Source: Litoditis marina
Lineage: Eukaryota; Nematoda; Chromadorea; Rhabditida; Rhabditidae
Assembly: GCA_964036275.1 (NCBI GenBank)
Contig: OZ038435.1
Span: 9,234,310 to 9,298,309, forward strand
Direction of reading: 5' to 3'
Length of the DNA: 64,000 nt
Below are positions 13,801 to 27,000 of this stretch, in pieces. The notes under the pieces are model-generated. The model was given only the letters and a program-made list of their open reading frames with translations. It ran no database searches and was not told the DNA's origin. Position 1 is the stretch's first letter. Every line of letters begins with the position of its first letter. A program made the position numbers and the translations under genes.

Positions 13801-15583
13801 AAGCGTAGTGTCCTGTTTTAGTATCGGTATTGATGGGGCAGTAGATACAGTGGAAAATAAGACGCATGGTGAGGAACTGTTAAAAATAGAGCTGAAAGGA
13901 AAGTTGTCGTTGCACAATTTCACTCACGTCCACAGATCACTGTCCAGTAACATTGATGCAGCAGTTTTGCCAGCGTTTCCTTCTGGAATGAAGTTGCGTT
14001 TTACCACATTTTTACTGCTACAGAATTTCTCGAGTACAAAGTTAATCATTTTCAAACGTTCAATTTTGTGATGTTGACCATGAAATTGATGTGTTCTTAG
14101 AGTCCGTGTCCCTATTTGGCACAAAAATTGCACAAAAGTTCCAGATCTGCAAACATGCCTTGTTGTTTTCTAATAAAGAGTCAATGACTTTCACAAGTGA
14201 GAGTCTAGTTTGCTCAAATTCATTGAGTAATGAGCAAAATAAGCACTTTTACTGTGACAACGTAGTAACTTTGGTTTTTCATGGAACTTATTTTTTAAGT
14301 CACTCTGTGTACCAAAATACATTTGACCATGTACTAAGATTATTTGGTTATTTTTATGGTTTGTCTCAGATTTTTGTACGTAACTAGTTCGCAGTGTGTA
14401 TCACAAATAAACGTGTAAAGCTTTAAAAAACGTTGAGTGAAGTGAAGGTGAGAAAGTTACATGTTTGTGAATGGTGTTTCAATCGTTATCTAATCGAACT
14501 GCTTGCTCAAAATGAAAATTAGGGGGGGGGGGAAGGATATCTTCAATCACATAGTGAACAGAGCAACCTCCCCTTATCGGTTAGTCAGATGCCTGCGTTT
14601 ATATTTTACTGAGGTTGGTGAAGAGCGGTTCACCCACCAGGCAACCAGTTGACATAGTTCCAAGTTGTTCCATCGGTCCAGGACCATTTGTTATTCATGA
14701 CGTAGTTGGCACCAATCCAGTAGTCATTATAACCATTGAACATGGAAGCGGCCGAATCTGGAACAGTACATTGTAGTTTATAAAACAATAAAACAGTGAT
14801 AAAACAAAACGTTTATGTTACTGTGAAACCAGACCACTGATAATTCGATCTCACAACCGAGCACATAGCCTATTACGTTGCCTCTCTTAAGTTGATAGAG
14901 TTTTAGAAAGAAAACTTCACCAAAACCTGGCCCGACCAGAAAAGCAGGTCTTATAACGAATTTGCCACCAAGCAGACGACATTAGAACAATGTTTTTGTA
15001 AACCTCTACAAATACAATGTCAGCACACACAGTTTGCCCAAGTTTTTTGCCATTGTGATGCAATCACCTCCAATGACTGCATTTTCAAAAGCATTGAGAA
15101 CGGACACAAGATGGCCTCCCAATGAGACACAATTCTCTTCGGCGGTGAAGTAGGGTTGGGTGTCACTCACATATTTGTAGCACCTGAAATAGACAGGCGA
15201 ACAGATTTTAGAAAAAGCAATGATGTCCATTACTTTTTGAAGTCTTTGCAAAAGTTTTTACTGAGAGTGTATGAGTATTTCAAACACGTTTGTCTTGCCA
15301 ATCATGAGAATACCAAATTAGTAAGAGCAAACATGAGAAAGACGTAGAACACAATTCTGAGCGGTTAGTTCTTTGAAAGGATTTTCTGCATGACACTTAA
15401 AGTGGTTCTTACTTAGTTACCATTTTTCTCACATTCGATGTTTTTTTCAGTAACTATCATGAAATCATCGTTTTGTTTCCGAAAAAATGTCATAGCTTAC
15501 TTGTTGAAAGAAACATCACAAACTAGGTCAGTGGGACAGCTAGCCCAGCAAAAGGGGAGGAAGAGCAAGATACAAGAACGCAT
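10879..15583 (-). CDS. CLEC gene A: secreted protein with two C-type lectin-like domains
   Basis: Ten exons: 15583-15501, 15183-15068, 14757-14638, 13982-13928, 13596-13442, 13153-13101, 12576-12474, 12026-11929, 11350-11297 and 10986-10879. They total 945 nt (314 aa). A 16-residue signal peptide (MRSCILLFLPFCWASC) leads into CPTDLVCD. CTLD1 carries CVSLGGHLVS, DYWIGANYV and WSWTDGTTWNY. A Cys/Pro/Thr linker follows (exon 5). CTLD2 runs from CESGWTLFEHTNSCYK through MGGHLVSIRDEEENDFVS and CTWFGMYR to RNFVCKKPAS-stop. Canonical EPN/QPD and WND sugar motifs are not evident, so the ligand is unknown. The 3' splice site of exon 9 reads TTTTTCG|GTGAC instead of AG. An AG 21 nt upstream (GATAG|CTTC at 11371) would keep frame and add 7 residues. 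A SINE-like element sits in intron 6. Confidence 0.85.
12856..13060 (+). mobile_element. tRNA-derived SINE-like element, copy 1
   Basis: An A-box-like GGCGCAGTGGTTAG (12962-12975) and a B-box GGTTCGATTCC (13003-13013) are spaced as in a tRNA. They are preceded by a conserved module with GTCGCCAACGGAAAGGCGGG and ACTGTATATCTCA. Related copies lie at 52190-52342 (inverted) and 53122-53320. It sits antisense in intron 6 of CLEC gene A. The stem pairing needed for a functional tRNA is not evident. Confidence 0.65.
14522..14532. repeat. Poly-G tract, 11 G
   Basis: Mononucleotide run in the intron between exons 3 and 4 of CLEC gene A. It is one of four G/C homopolymers of at least 11 nt in the window. 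Confidence 0.95.
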
Positions 15584-16176
15584 TGGGAGATGTGTAGAAT
15601 GTCTTATCTTCTAGAGATGGTCGCAGAGAAGATTGAGGTATTAAGTCAACTATCAAATAGAAAATAGTCAAGAGACTCTCAGTGAGAAAAATATTAACAC
15701 AATTGCTTCAAGAAAGATTATCAGCCGAAATTTGCGATAGTTTGATAATATTCGATTCCTTCACTATACAAAATAACTCGAAACTCGGGAAAATCAAATA
15801 TAACCCAAAATTTCGAGTTTCGAGCTCAACTCGTACTCAAAGCTTTCAAAGTTTCGCAGTAATACGGCAAACAATTATAAACGGAAAACGCGTACGCAAA
15901 AATCGGCGTTCTTGTGTCAATATTTATGTTTTCCACACTCGGAGTCAGTTCACACCTGAGTAAGTTTGTCGCAAATGGGCTCCCTTTCGCCAATATCAAC
16001 AAGGTTTCACGAATTTCAAATGAGAAAAGAGACGGGAGAAAAGGAGTCTCTAACGACATCACACCTGATTACAGTCTGAGATGAACTAGAAAAAATTTCT
16101 TATTCTTTTTTGGCACTTGTATCAAACAGCTGCTGATCATTCATACTGTTTTGATCATTCATTCTGTTTCAATCGA

Positions 16177-19100
16177 TCATAGTGCTGGTTTCTTGCAAAC
16201 AAAGTTTCTGACTATGTCTGAGCAGTCGTGTGATTGCCATTTGTTATTCCAACCAGGTCCTCCTATCCATCCGCCGACGAAAACCTATGAAAAACCAAAA
16301 TCAATGGCTATGAGATTGACCGAAGTTCACATGAACTTTTGGGAGAGACCAATCTAGAAGATCGTCTTGTATTTTGCGATCTACACCCATCAAATAGTTC
16401 ACAACCGCTCGCATCACATTGCTCAGTCAATTTGATATTTAGCTGTTTTTTTTTGAAAAACAAAAAAATGCTTTGAAAGTACGCATAGAATACATCGGAT
16501 AATTATCATACACTCGTACCAAATTCGAACCGATTCTGTTCGAAATATTTGGTTCGTTCGGTATTTTTCACAGTTTTAAGAACATTGTTGTTTCATAATT
16601 GAAGTGCTATTATTAATAATTATAATTTTTGTTTTCAGAATTAAAGTATTATCATTCTTGTTTTCAGAATTGAAGTATCACTTACGAGCACACAATCTCC
16701 GCTACTGTAGTCTCCGGGGCCCCAGTTCGAAAATGTAACCTTGAAGTGAAAAACTTTATTTGAGAGGACTTCACATTCAGTTGAGTTTGAAAAATGTTTC
16801 TTGTAGAATATACACGATAAGAAAACTTTTTGAACAAAAGTAGCAAACTTTGCAGGAAGAATGTATATTTCCGCAATTCGAAAAATCTGAAACCCAGTTG
16901 ATTCCGGTGAAATCAGCTTGTCAATGGTGTTTTGGCTCCTTTCTTAATTGACGCTAAAATATCGACAATACGCCGAATTTACCGGTGATTTATCTGTCCA
17001 ATAGAACTGGCTGTTGACACGGTACATTCCGAACCACGTACAATCATTTTTCTCCACCGTACGGCCAGAGTAGGAAAGATCTGCAATCAAAACTAATGGG
17101 CAAAAACATTACGAAATGAAAAACGGAATGAAATAGATCGAATAAAATTTCGAAACCCCTATTCAACGAGATTGAGGTACTGTCTCGGCCAAAATATTTG
17201 ACAAACAACGCTCAACTCTGAGTGAACCATAACTATTTGATGTCATTTTCTGAGGTGTTCCTGCATGAGATGATTGTAGATATTTTCCGAAACACAGTAC
17301 AATAAGAAAGACATCACAATGAGAAACTGTGCGCATGACTCACTCGATACAAAGTCATTCTCCTGTTGATCATGAATGGAGGTCAGATGGCCTCCTAGCT
17401 GGTTACAGACTTTCTCGGCAGCGTAGAACTTCTCATTGAACTCTACCTGTGAACAAAAGACCTATTGCGTAAAGAAAAGAGAATCTATAGGTCAATCAAT
17501 GAAGGTGGTAAGATATCAGACCGACTGCAACAAGAACTGCTTCATCTAACCAAGCAGCAGACATCAAACGGCACGCCGTGGCGGCATTATCTCTACCATA
17601 GTAAGCTCGCCATGATGTGGTTACCCGTAATGTGTTTAGGCCTGAACGCATGAGACATTCTCGTTCAATTTTGAGCTTGTCTCTGCTCCCTGAAATCAAC
17701 ACAAATCGACAGTAACATATCAGTTATTTTTCAAAACATTCAAGCTAGTTTGAGTTGATGGAGCACTCGCGGTACATCATTTGCGAAGTTCGTTCGGACA
17801 GCTCGGTGATAAACTATGAGAATGTTAGTAACTTTTGTTTTGTGACAAACCTTGTAGCAGGAATTTGTATGATCGAAAAGTGTCCAGCCGCTATCGCAAT
17901 GTGCTGAAACCATTGAGTTTCATTGGTAGATGACCGACGATCTAACTTTTTAGATTGACGGTTGAATGCAAGCATTCAACTAAAAATGAAGTTGGAAATC
18001 TATATTTATGGAAATCTAACAAGATGGAAATCTATATTTTTCCATGATTTGAAGCCGTTCGACATTTAAACAATAATAATAACTGTTAGAAACACGTGCA
18101 GACACATTGTTGTCTGCTGCCTCTCTTCTGCATGTTTGATCAAAGAAACCGTTCCGCTATAATCTGAGTTTCACTAAAAAATAAAAAAGCTCAACAACGT
18201 TTCTCAATGTCCTCCCATAGACCATGAAAACATTTTCTGATTGAAAATTTGTAAAATTTGCATAACATCGAACAATAAAAAGGATGACATGATCATTTTC
18301 ACTGTGACGCAACTTGACTTGTTTCATTCACGTCCAGATTTAATTTAATTTTGTAGTCTCTCATTGTGTTGACGTATATGATAGAACTTTTTAGAGTATG
18401 TTTGTACTTCTATAGGCTAATTTGAGCAAACCCCGTACGCAACCCCCCTATCGGTGTCATTACGTAAACCGCTATTCTGAGAAAACGGAGCAAGATAGAG
18501 ATATAAAAGTATATATTTTTGGTAATGGTTTTCCACTTGCTAAAAGGTCACATTGTTAACTCATAAGTCAAAATTAGAGAGGAACGGACTCTACCTCTAC
18601 CTCTCGAGACCGACTGCTCAAGAGGTGTTTTTTCTAAAACATGAATACATGTTGTTTTTTCCCGGCCATTCACGAATTCGAATCGTATCGATTCTAAATA
18701 GAAACGATTTCAGTGTCTCAACTAGTTGGGCCACAATGAGCAGCTGAGTGTATAAAAACATAACAAATAAACGAAAATTACAACTCAAAGAGAAACCAAC
18801 ACAAAATTACAATTTATTCGAGTTCGGATGAGTAGTCGGCACAGATTGGTTAGACTCACGTGTGTGTGAGATGATAGGACATTCAAGTGGTGGGATTGGG
18901 GAGAGAGTTGTGGTTGGGAACAGATCATCACTGCTTGAGTAAGGCAGTTGACACACATACGGCTTGAGACCGTTTGGATCACTCGTCCTGGAACGTCGGA
19001 ACATGAGTTGTGTGAACCTTTCAAAGTTTTTCTTGACATTTGATCGTTATTGCCCTAGTGGATAACTTTAGTTTATTTCAAGCAACCTATATAGACTACA

Positions 19101-20719
19101 GTATGTTTTTGCACCTATTGAGAGAACAATAAGCTCCTCACAAACAAGCTAATCAATAAAAACTGCTTATGTGAACTTGTGTCATAGTGAACTCACATCC
19201 ACATATTACCAGCCAGAAGCACTGCTGCAGTGGTGTCGTCCACAAGTGTTCCTGTGATGATTTTGAGTTATTCAGTAAGCGCCCAGCACATGCAGCACAA
19301 GGCCTTTTTCCAATTTTAAAAAGATTCATATTCTGATTTGTAGTTCATAGTTCACACCGATAGTTCACACCGATTTTGATGTTGCCTAGTGAATTTCGCA
19401 TTTCAACGCTGTATAAACAAATGTTATAATGATGTTTTCGAATAGGTGGAAAATTAATAAAATTGACTGTACACCAATCCAATGAAGTTAAATACAGATC
19501 ATTGTGTGATGCGATTCACAAAAAAAAGTGCAAACGAACCTTCCAACCATATCTCGTAGTTCCAGGGTGTGTTATCGGTCCAGGACCACTTGTTGTTAAC
19601 CAGATAGTTGGCACCGATCCAGTAATCATCATTGCCATTAAACATGAAAGCAGCCGGTTCTTTGCAAAAAAAATGTTTTTCCAACTAAACATTTTAATTA
19701 TGCCTATTGAAATATCAAAATTTGAATTGTCTCACGTACACGTACTCGCAAAATCAGCCATGGTAGTGCTCATTGTCCCCTAAGGTCACCGAAACTCAGT
19801 TTAAACTCAACCTAGGAGTTTCAACACATTACCGGTGACCGGCACGAGCGCAGTCCGGCACAAACGAGACGGGTTATGCTGAGATTTGATGTACGTAGGA
19901 TTGTTTGAGGTGAGTTGAACTAATTCTGTTCTCAAACTAGCTAGTAGTAACCATCACGTTAAATGTTCAACGTTACACTCCCACATCTCTGTCTAAGAAA
20001 AAGATCACCAAAATCATGTCATCGAGAATTGGAACATGTTCGGAATTTTTATCCTCCATTTTTTTCTTTCTCATATTTGCACCTTCACAATTTGTGTAAT
20101 AAAAACTTTTTTCAATTTCATATTTCTGAGTCACTATCAGAGAAAAATGAGACTGCGCATGAAGGAAAACTTCCCGTAACCTCTCTACTCATTTCAGATC
20201 ATACTAATACCTCTCTGACCACAAGGTTGCAGCTACCTCCAACAAAAGTACTTTCGGAAGCACTGTGTATAGATACAAGATGAACTCCCATTGAGTCACA
20301 CTTCACTTCGGCCTCGAAGTACGGCTAAACTTCATCCACATATTTGTAGCATCTGTAAATAACAACCGTATATGATTTTGTCAAATCTTCCGGTTTAGTT
20401 TGTCTTCTTTGAACCAGCTCGAGATTCAAGATTTGATGATGACTGAGACGCGGCAATCTGGATTATACGAAATTTATTTGCTTTGTATTACTTTTAGATC
20501 GTGTTCGATCTGAAATTTTACTGTTCTGGAAGTGTTGTTTCGCCGAAGCAAAACTTTCAAACTGCAGATTCGTTTAACGTTCCAATTATAATGCAATCAA
20601 TGTTCCTTGTCATCTCAGATAAAGACTCACTTGTTGAGTATCTTGTCGCATACATTATCTGTTGGACACTTTGCCCAGCTAACAGGTAACAAGAACATAA
20701 GCAGAATGGGCAGCGGCAT
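16177..20719 (-). pseudogene. CLEC gene B: two-CTLD gene with an in-frame stop in CTLD1
   Basis: The ten-exon structure matches gene A: 20719-20631, 20352-20237, 19659-19540, 19251-19197, 18988-18861, 17903-17851, 17446-17344, 17080-16983, 16739-16686 and 16284-16177. That is 924 nt. All splice sites and phases are intact. The signal peptide begins MPLPILLMFLLPVSWA. In exon 2, codon TAG at 20327-20325 replaces the Gln of the (T/S)QPYF motif seen in genes A and C (GQPFF in D), so translation would stop after about 38 residues. The rest still reads as a full lectin with GNDDYWIGANYL, WSWTDNTPWNY, HCDSGWTLFDHTNSCYK, GGHLTSIHDQQENDFVS and RNFVCKKPAL. The interdomain linker is short (exon 5, 128 nt) and Cys-poor. 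CAG to TAG is a single transition, so it may be a young pseudogene, a polymorphic null or a sequencing error. Confidence 0.8.
18142..18592 (-). mobile_element. MITE family 'X', copy 2 (inverted)
   Basis: Reverse complement of the element at 3462-3915, including AAAGAAACCGTTCC at the left edge and GTGTCATTACGTAA inside. It lies in intron 5 of CLEC gene B. Confidence 0.8.
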
Positions 20720-20860
20720 CTGGAAACCAGCGTTTCTGTACGTATCACTACCCAAAATTCAGCAATCTCTCTTTTAACAATTACCTATCGCAGCATCAGT
20801 AGTGATCAAGCGTGCACGAGCCGTCAAAATGAATTAACTTGACATTCGAAGGATATAGAG

Positions 20861-20984
20861 CTGAGGCCGTATGCATGAAACATCCCGGGCCGGGTTGGGA
20901 TGCTATCCCGGGCTGAATTGGCCGGGAAATAGCTCGGGATAGCATCCCAACCCGGCCCGGGATGTTTCATGCATACGGCCTCAG
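20861..20984. repeat. 124-bp near-perfect palindrome
   Basis: Arms 20861-20914 and 20931-20984 are reverse complements over 54 bp with one mismatch and a 16-bp loop. The arms are GC-rich (CCCGGGCCGGGTTGGGATG), unlike the surroundings. It lies about 140 bp upstream of the start codon of CLEC gene B and would extrude a long hairpin. It may be a foldback element. Confidence 0.9.
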
Positions 20985-22072
20985 AAGACAATTTCAAGAA
21001 ACGATGAAAAAATCAGGAGAGTGAATAAATCAATCTCAGGACACTGGAGGATGTGATGAACCCGTTCATGAGCTGCAACTGCATTTCCCTCACAACTGCA
21101 ATGATGTAGTAGTTACAGCCCCTTTGAAAAGAAACAAGACTCCATGGCAGTCTTTGTTTCTGCAACGCACCAACACATGACGTTCTCTATGATAGAGTCA
21201 TGTTTCTGCAAAATGTTATTTAACAGTCGAAACTAATTTACAAACTTGGTTTCATTCAGGAAAATATTTCCGTCATTATTATGCATAATTATGGAGAAGA
21301 AATACAGTACTGCACAATTGAAACAGCAACTGTACCGTCTTATAACTATAACATCTAAAAAGTTCTAGTGACACATTTTGTTTTGTTTAAATAAATAAGC
21401 TTTATACTTGGTGAGAAAGTAGTTGGTGAGAAGAAACTTGATTTCTGAAGCATAGTTAGCATTGGAACTGATGACATGGACTTATCAAACGTTTATTTTG
21501 TGGTGATCATTATATAATCTGTTGCTGTTCAATAACACTTCTCATTATGCCCCGCTAACCATAACAAAAACGTAATAACTGTGAACAACCCCAAACCTAG
21601 AAATTATGAATAGAGTTTACTGAATGAAATGAACTACTTTCTTACAGATTAAGGTTGTTGTTCATCATTCCAAGTGGTGTTCCAAACTTTCATCTAATAA
21701 AACCACTACTATATATAATACATAACTCATTATCAAATCTCGCGGATTCGATTATTCTTAAAACCCAGTAAGAATGTGGGACAAAAAGTTCTTGTGTATT
21801 CTAATGTATATCAATTGTTTTGAGTTTTGTTTTAACCAGAACTGTTGATCACCAGTGGCGTTTGTTTTGGAGTACACCTTTATCTGCAAGCCCACTGAAC
21901 AAAGTCATAAAAACGTTGCTCTATTTCACACTTCATTGATAGTCATGTTTTATTCACATTTCATATTCAGAGACTACTAGAACGTTCAACACGGGACACA
22001 TCATGCAACCTATAATATATTAGGAACGCTCAAAAAAATATGAATACGAACATTTGACATTTTTCATCGTCC
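20985..22072. other. Intergenic, no gene seen
   Basis: AT-rich sequence without splice-bounded frames on either strand. It lies between the divergent gene B (minus) and the plus-strand gene at 22073, so regulatory DNA of both could be here. Confidence 0.5.
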
Positions 22073-23475
22073 ATGTTTAGTATGCTGAGACCACTACTCT
22101 TGGTGAGTTATACTTCAACACTGACAAGAAAAAACATTGTCCCTTTTTACCTTAGGAAAAAAAGGTAAATTAAACGGCGAGAAGCAATTTTTCCATGTTT
22201 CAGCTGTTGTACACATATCATATATGTCCAATCGTTGGCGTATTTTCCACTGAATGATTCTCTCCCAAAATATTTTTGTGGGATGTTTTTTTTTTCATAA
22301 TCCAATTGTAGATCGTCTGCTGTTCAATGTGTGAAGGGTCTGATCAGCTGTTCTTGACCACCAACGTAACCATGGAATGCGCAATGCACGACGATTTTGC
22401 CGTCACTATCAGCGTGAGAGAGGTAGGCAACAAGTGTCGTGGTGAAACGGTACATTACTGTGTGGTACAGTAGTAAAACGAGTTTATTTCTTTCTAACGT
22501 CTGAGTATCTTGTTTTCTGAGTTTCCAAAAATGTGTCACTGTTCTGACCAAAGGTGGTATTGCAATGCACACGTATGTCACTGTGGTAAATTTTTCGGTC
22601 ACGGAGTGAGAATAAAATGAATAGATACACTTAACCAGGAATATTACTGTACGTTCACCTTTCTCAGTTTTTCAGTGGGATGACTTTCTCAGTGGTGGGG
22701 ATGATATCTTGGTTCCTGAAACGAATTTCTACCTGACCACCGCTGAACCGAATGTCCGCATCACGGGATTGGTGGAAAGAGGGGAGTCGAACATGGAAAT
22801 CAACTACCTTGTATCTCACACCTGTGTGAGTTGTTTCTATGCACCTACATGCTGATATTTACTCACTCGCAGAAAGATTCATTCTTGTAATTTTTCAATT
22901 TCTAATATTTTTCTGAAAAAGTAAACATTGGATGAGTATTGCAATAAAGATTTTGTTATCAAATTAACATTCACATTATGCTATTTAAGCGTTCCGCTAA
23001 GACTTGAGTTTCATGAAAAACTCAATAAGTGTTTTATTGTCTTATAATGTGGTGTTCATCATTTTCTACGATCAATAATGATCGAACAAACATTTTTGTA
23101 CGTTCCCTCATCTTTCCCGGATGTATAGTTTGTTCAAATTTCAGACACCCTCAAAAATATACACCGGTGTGTTCCTAGTGACCGAGGCAAGACAAAACGT
23201 ACTCTACTGGCGACAGGGCAATGTCATCTTCCAGCAGGGAACTTGGATTCTCACAGAAAATGGAATCTTCCAGAAGGAAGGTAGGTGTAGAAATTGTTAT
23301 ACACCTACATGTGAACACATAGAAATTATTCCAACTAACAAAACACCTCATTTAAATTATCTAAATACAATTATGATGATCGCTGCCTCGCAACGACAGC
23401 TGTTTGTTTAGTTTTTACACTGATGTCACGCCTACAATTGGACTTTCAGATGGGAAGAGGATTGTAACTTTCTAA
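22073..23475 (+). CDS. Secreted protein, possibly CUB-like (nematode-specific)
   Basis: Plus-strand exons: 22073-22102 (start MFSMLRPLLL, signal-peptide-like, then GTGAGT), probably one small unresolved exon near 22200, then 22312-22413 or 22422, 22676-22825, 23145-23280 and 23450-23475. The last ends GKRIVTF-stop at 23473-23475. Phases agree from 22312 onward. Exon 22312 contains DQLFLTTNVTMEC. Exon 22676 contains ETNFYLTT and INYLVSHTC. Exon 23145 reads YTGVFLVTEARQNVLYWRQG. Paired Cys residues and alternating beta-strand-like segments suggest a small extracellular beta domain. The resemblance to nematode CUB-like proteins, commonly found with CLEC genes and pathogen-response loci, is an inference. 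The donor of the 22312 exon is ambiguous (GTGAGAG or GTAGGC, both in frame). Confidence 0.6.
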
Positions 23476-23913
23476 TACTAATCGAGGTTCAACAAACTAC
23501 GCAGGAGGAGAGGACTGCTGAAACTTTCAGCGGCCCCTTTCTAATGTTGTGTACTTCTGTTGTTTACGATACGTTGTTGTGTTTCATCTAATTCATCTTG
23601 AACATACGTATATATTTTCACCCTTGAACATTTGTGTTTGCTTCAAACATGAAAACAACTTTTTCAGTGGATGATTCGAGTCTTGTCAGTTATAACAGTA
23701 TTTTTCGTCTCTTTTGTTTCTAACAGGGCATGCTACGGATTCAACCAAAACCTCGTTGTAAATATGATCGCAGATGCTAGATGCAGACTAGAACAAATTT
23801 ATTCGAGTTGTGCTGAGAAATAAAAACGCATACAGATGAACTCAGATCACCCTCAACCGAAAATTTGGAACAAAATTGTTTCGTTCGTAGCATGCTCCTA
23901 ACCTTCGACTTCT

Positions 23914-23932
23914 CCCCCCCCCCCCCCCCCCC
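23914..23932. repeat. Poly-C tract, 19 C
   Basis: Homopolymer between the convergent ends of the plus-strand gene (stop at 23475) and CLEC gene C (stop at 24056). Confidence 0.95.
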
Positions 23933-24055
23933 TTCTCGAAAAGACCAAAGGGTTGATAAGACTGATGTACGTTCATCATTATCGGCATCAAATTACTGAA
24001 TAAACAACGAAGTAGAATATTTTGACTGTGGAAAGATGTTCAGATGAGAAATACA

Positions 24056-27000
24056 TCATTCAGCTGGCTTCTCACACACAAAATTTCTCATGTGTCTCGA
24101 ACAGTCGTCGGACTGCCATTTATTGATCCATCCGGGACCGTCTAAAAATCCGCCGGCGTAAACCTGGAAAAGTGAAAAGCGTAACCCTTTTGTGATAGAG
24201 ATGCCTGGTTGAAACTTTTGTTCGTAATGTTTTGTTTTGTTCGCAATTTCGTGTTTAGTGACTTACCAGAACACAATCTCCATCAGAGTAGTCGTTTGGA
24301 CCCCAGTTCAGGTAGTTTACCTGAAAAGCGAATATGTGATAAAGCTGGTGTGAAATAACCGAAAATACTTAAGTATTGGTTTTACCGCTGATTTGTCTGT
24401 CCAATAAAATTGGCCGTTGACACGATACATTCCGAACCACGTACAATCATCTATCAGGACCGCATGACCAGAATACGCAAGATCTGCAAAGAAGGGTTTG
24501 ACCTACAACTCATCTTGAGTTGTCTTTATTTGACATACGTCATGATCGAACGGGAACAACATGCAAAAATTCCTGCTTAGAAGCTTAAAGCCGAACCTTT
24601 CTCCTTCCTGGTGGTTCAAAATCAAGACAACTTTGACGCAAAAGAAGTGAAGTATATGACGGATTCTTTGTAGTTGTAGTTAATGAAACTTATAATCAAA
24701 CTAATGTACAACAAGATACACTATTGGAGTGACGCGAATATTAGGCGCAATAACTTACTTGATACAAAGTCATTTTCTTCCTCGGTCTGAATGGAGACCA
24801 AATGTCCTTCCCAGCTGACACACTCGTTCTCAGCTGCCCAAAACTGTTGATTGAAGCCGACCTACATATAGAATATGCCGGTTAATCGAGTTCCGGAATG
24901 TGTCATTCACTTCCGTTCTACGAGTTCAACATGTGTAAAGAAAACTCGAGTAGTTCAGTACGTTAGCAAGACATCGAAACTCAATGAATCGTTGTGAAAA
25001 AATCAGATGAGTACGGAGTCGGACAGGCATCTAACGTGACTGCTTTAAAACAAACTTTGAAAAAAAACGGCATTATATTCCAATTGTTTGATAAAAGAAT
25101 AAAGTAAAAACACTTTTGTTGGTCTATCATCATCGTTTCAGACACTCTTGTCAAATTTCCAAATGTCCACGTTTCATGAAAACGTGAGAGACTACCAAAA
25201 AATTAGAATTGGTGTAGGTAACTACAGAACAGTTCATACGAGGAAATTACTTCTACAGAATAGAAGAACATACAAACCTTATAACATGCATTCGTGGGTT
25301 CAAACAGAGTCAAACCGCTCTCACATCGCGCTGAAAGTCCAACTTTCAATCTATACTAATTATTGAATAAAAACCTCGACAAGTCATTTCAAAGCCGAAA
25401 AAGAACTCGTTCCATAGTGCGAAGTGGTGCGCTGAATTATCAATCAAAGGTACAGCAAAGGCATTGGAAATGCTATTGAACGGATCCCTCTAAATGCCAA
25501 ACTACGTAAGACTGAGACTATTTGTTGTCCAACTAAACGAAAACTGTGCCCACAGTTAAGTCATTGGATTTGAATGGGACTGTTGTAGTTTCTTCTAAAT
25601 TCTCTACAACACATCAATACTCACGTTTGTGTGGATCTGTTGGACATACAGCTGACTGTGACTGCGTCGGGCAGGGAGTGGCAGTTGGGCATGTCAGACC
25701 GCCGGCAGAAAACGGAAGCTCACAAACATACGGTTTACGACTATTTGGTAAGGCGGTTCTGCAAACTTCTGAATCATCAAATAAGGGTACCCGGCACCGT
25801 CATAGAAGTGATAGGCTTACTTTGTCAAAGAGGCATTGAAGTAGGACGACTATGTGGTTCAATCGCAACGGTTCAGTACTGCAATAGATTTTGCAATTGC
25901 AGTTTAAAGGACCGTTTGCAAAGATTGGTCCACATAATCGTCTGTTTTTAACGTTTTATGTAGGAGCATACTGGAGGCTCTCACCATTGTGCCAGTTTGT
26001 GACCAGATGGGCCGTTTCACGAGACTTTGTTATAATGACTGTTAATAAGTTTGGTGACGACTCTCGTGACAAATTTGTCCAAAACGTTATCTCCTTGAAA
26101 AATTAACAAAATATTATTTTTTGATGGATTCAAAAACTCACGTCCATTCATTGTTTTTCAATAACATTGATGCACAAGTTTCAGCAGAGGGCTCTCCTGG
26201 AACACGTTTGCTCCGTTTGGAGAGAATTGGAAAAAACATGTAATACTCATATGGTCAGTTTTTGTTTTTTTTCACGACCGCGAACATTAAGGAACCACGT
26301 TTCGTGAGTGACGTTGAGATATTGACAAATATAAACTTTGGAAACTGTGCCCCACCGGGAAACCAATCGATATAACTCCAAGTTGTTCCATCGGTCCACG
26401 ACCATTTTTCGTTGATGACGTAGTTGGCACCGATCCAATAATCGTCGTAACCATTGAACATGGAAGCGGCTGATTCTGTAATTTTGTACAATGTATTGCT
26501 GTGAGTAAGTAACACGTACTACTGATTTTATGTTCATGAAACGTTCTGTCTATATAAACTTTCATGGTATCTGATAACTGACCTCCGATAACAGCACTTT
26601 CGAAAGCATTCTGAATAGATACAAGATGACCTCCCAGTGAGACACAGTTTTCTTCGGCGGTGAAGTACGGCTGACTGTCACTCACATACTTGTAGCATCT
26701 ATGATTGGTATTCAGCAGTTATAATTGATTCATATAAATTTGATATTAGAATCAATGCAGTCTTTGGACAGAATCGTAGCTTTTTCATTTTCCATTGATT
26801 CAAAAAAATCAAACAATCACGGGTTGGATTGGAACCCAACCTCGATGGACGAGTCAAGAACAAAGGGTAAATGTCATGCACAATTTCAGATTTTAAGATG
26901 AGTAGTTTCATGATTGCAATCTCATTTCTATGAGTGTTGGTTCACACACTTGAAAACACATGAAATCTAAGTATTAACTTTCAACCACAATGAAGGAAAA

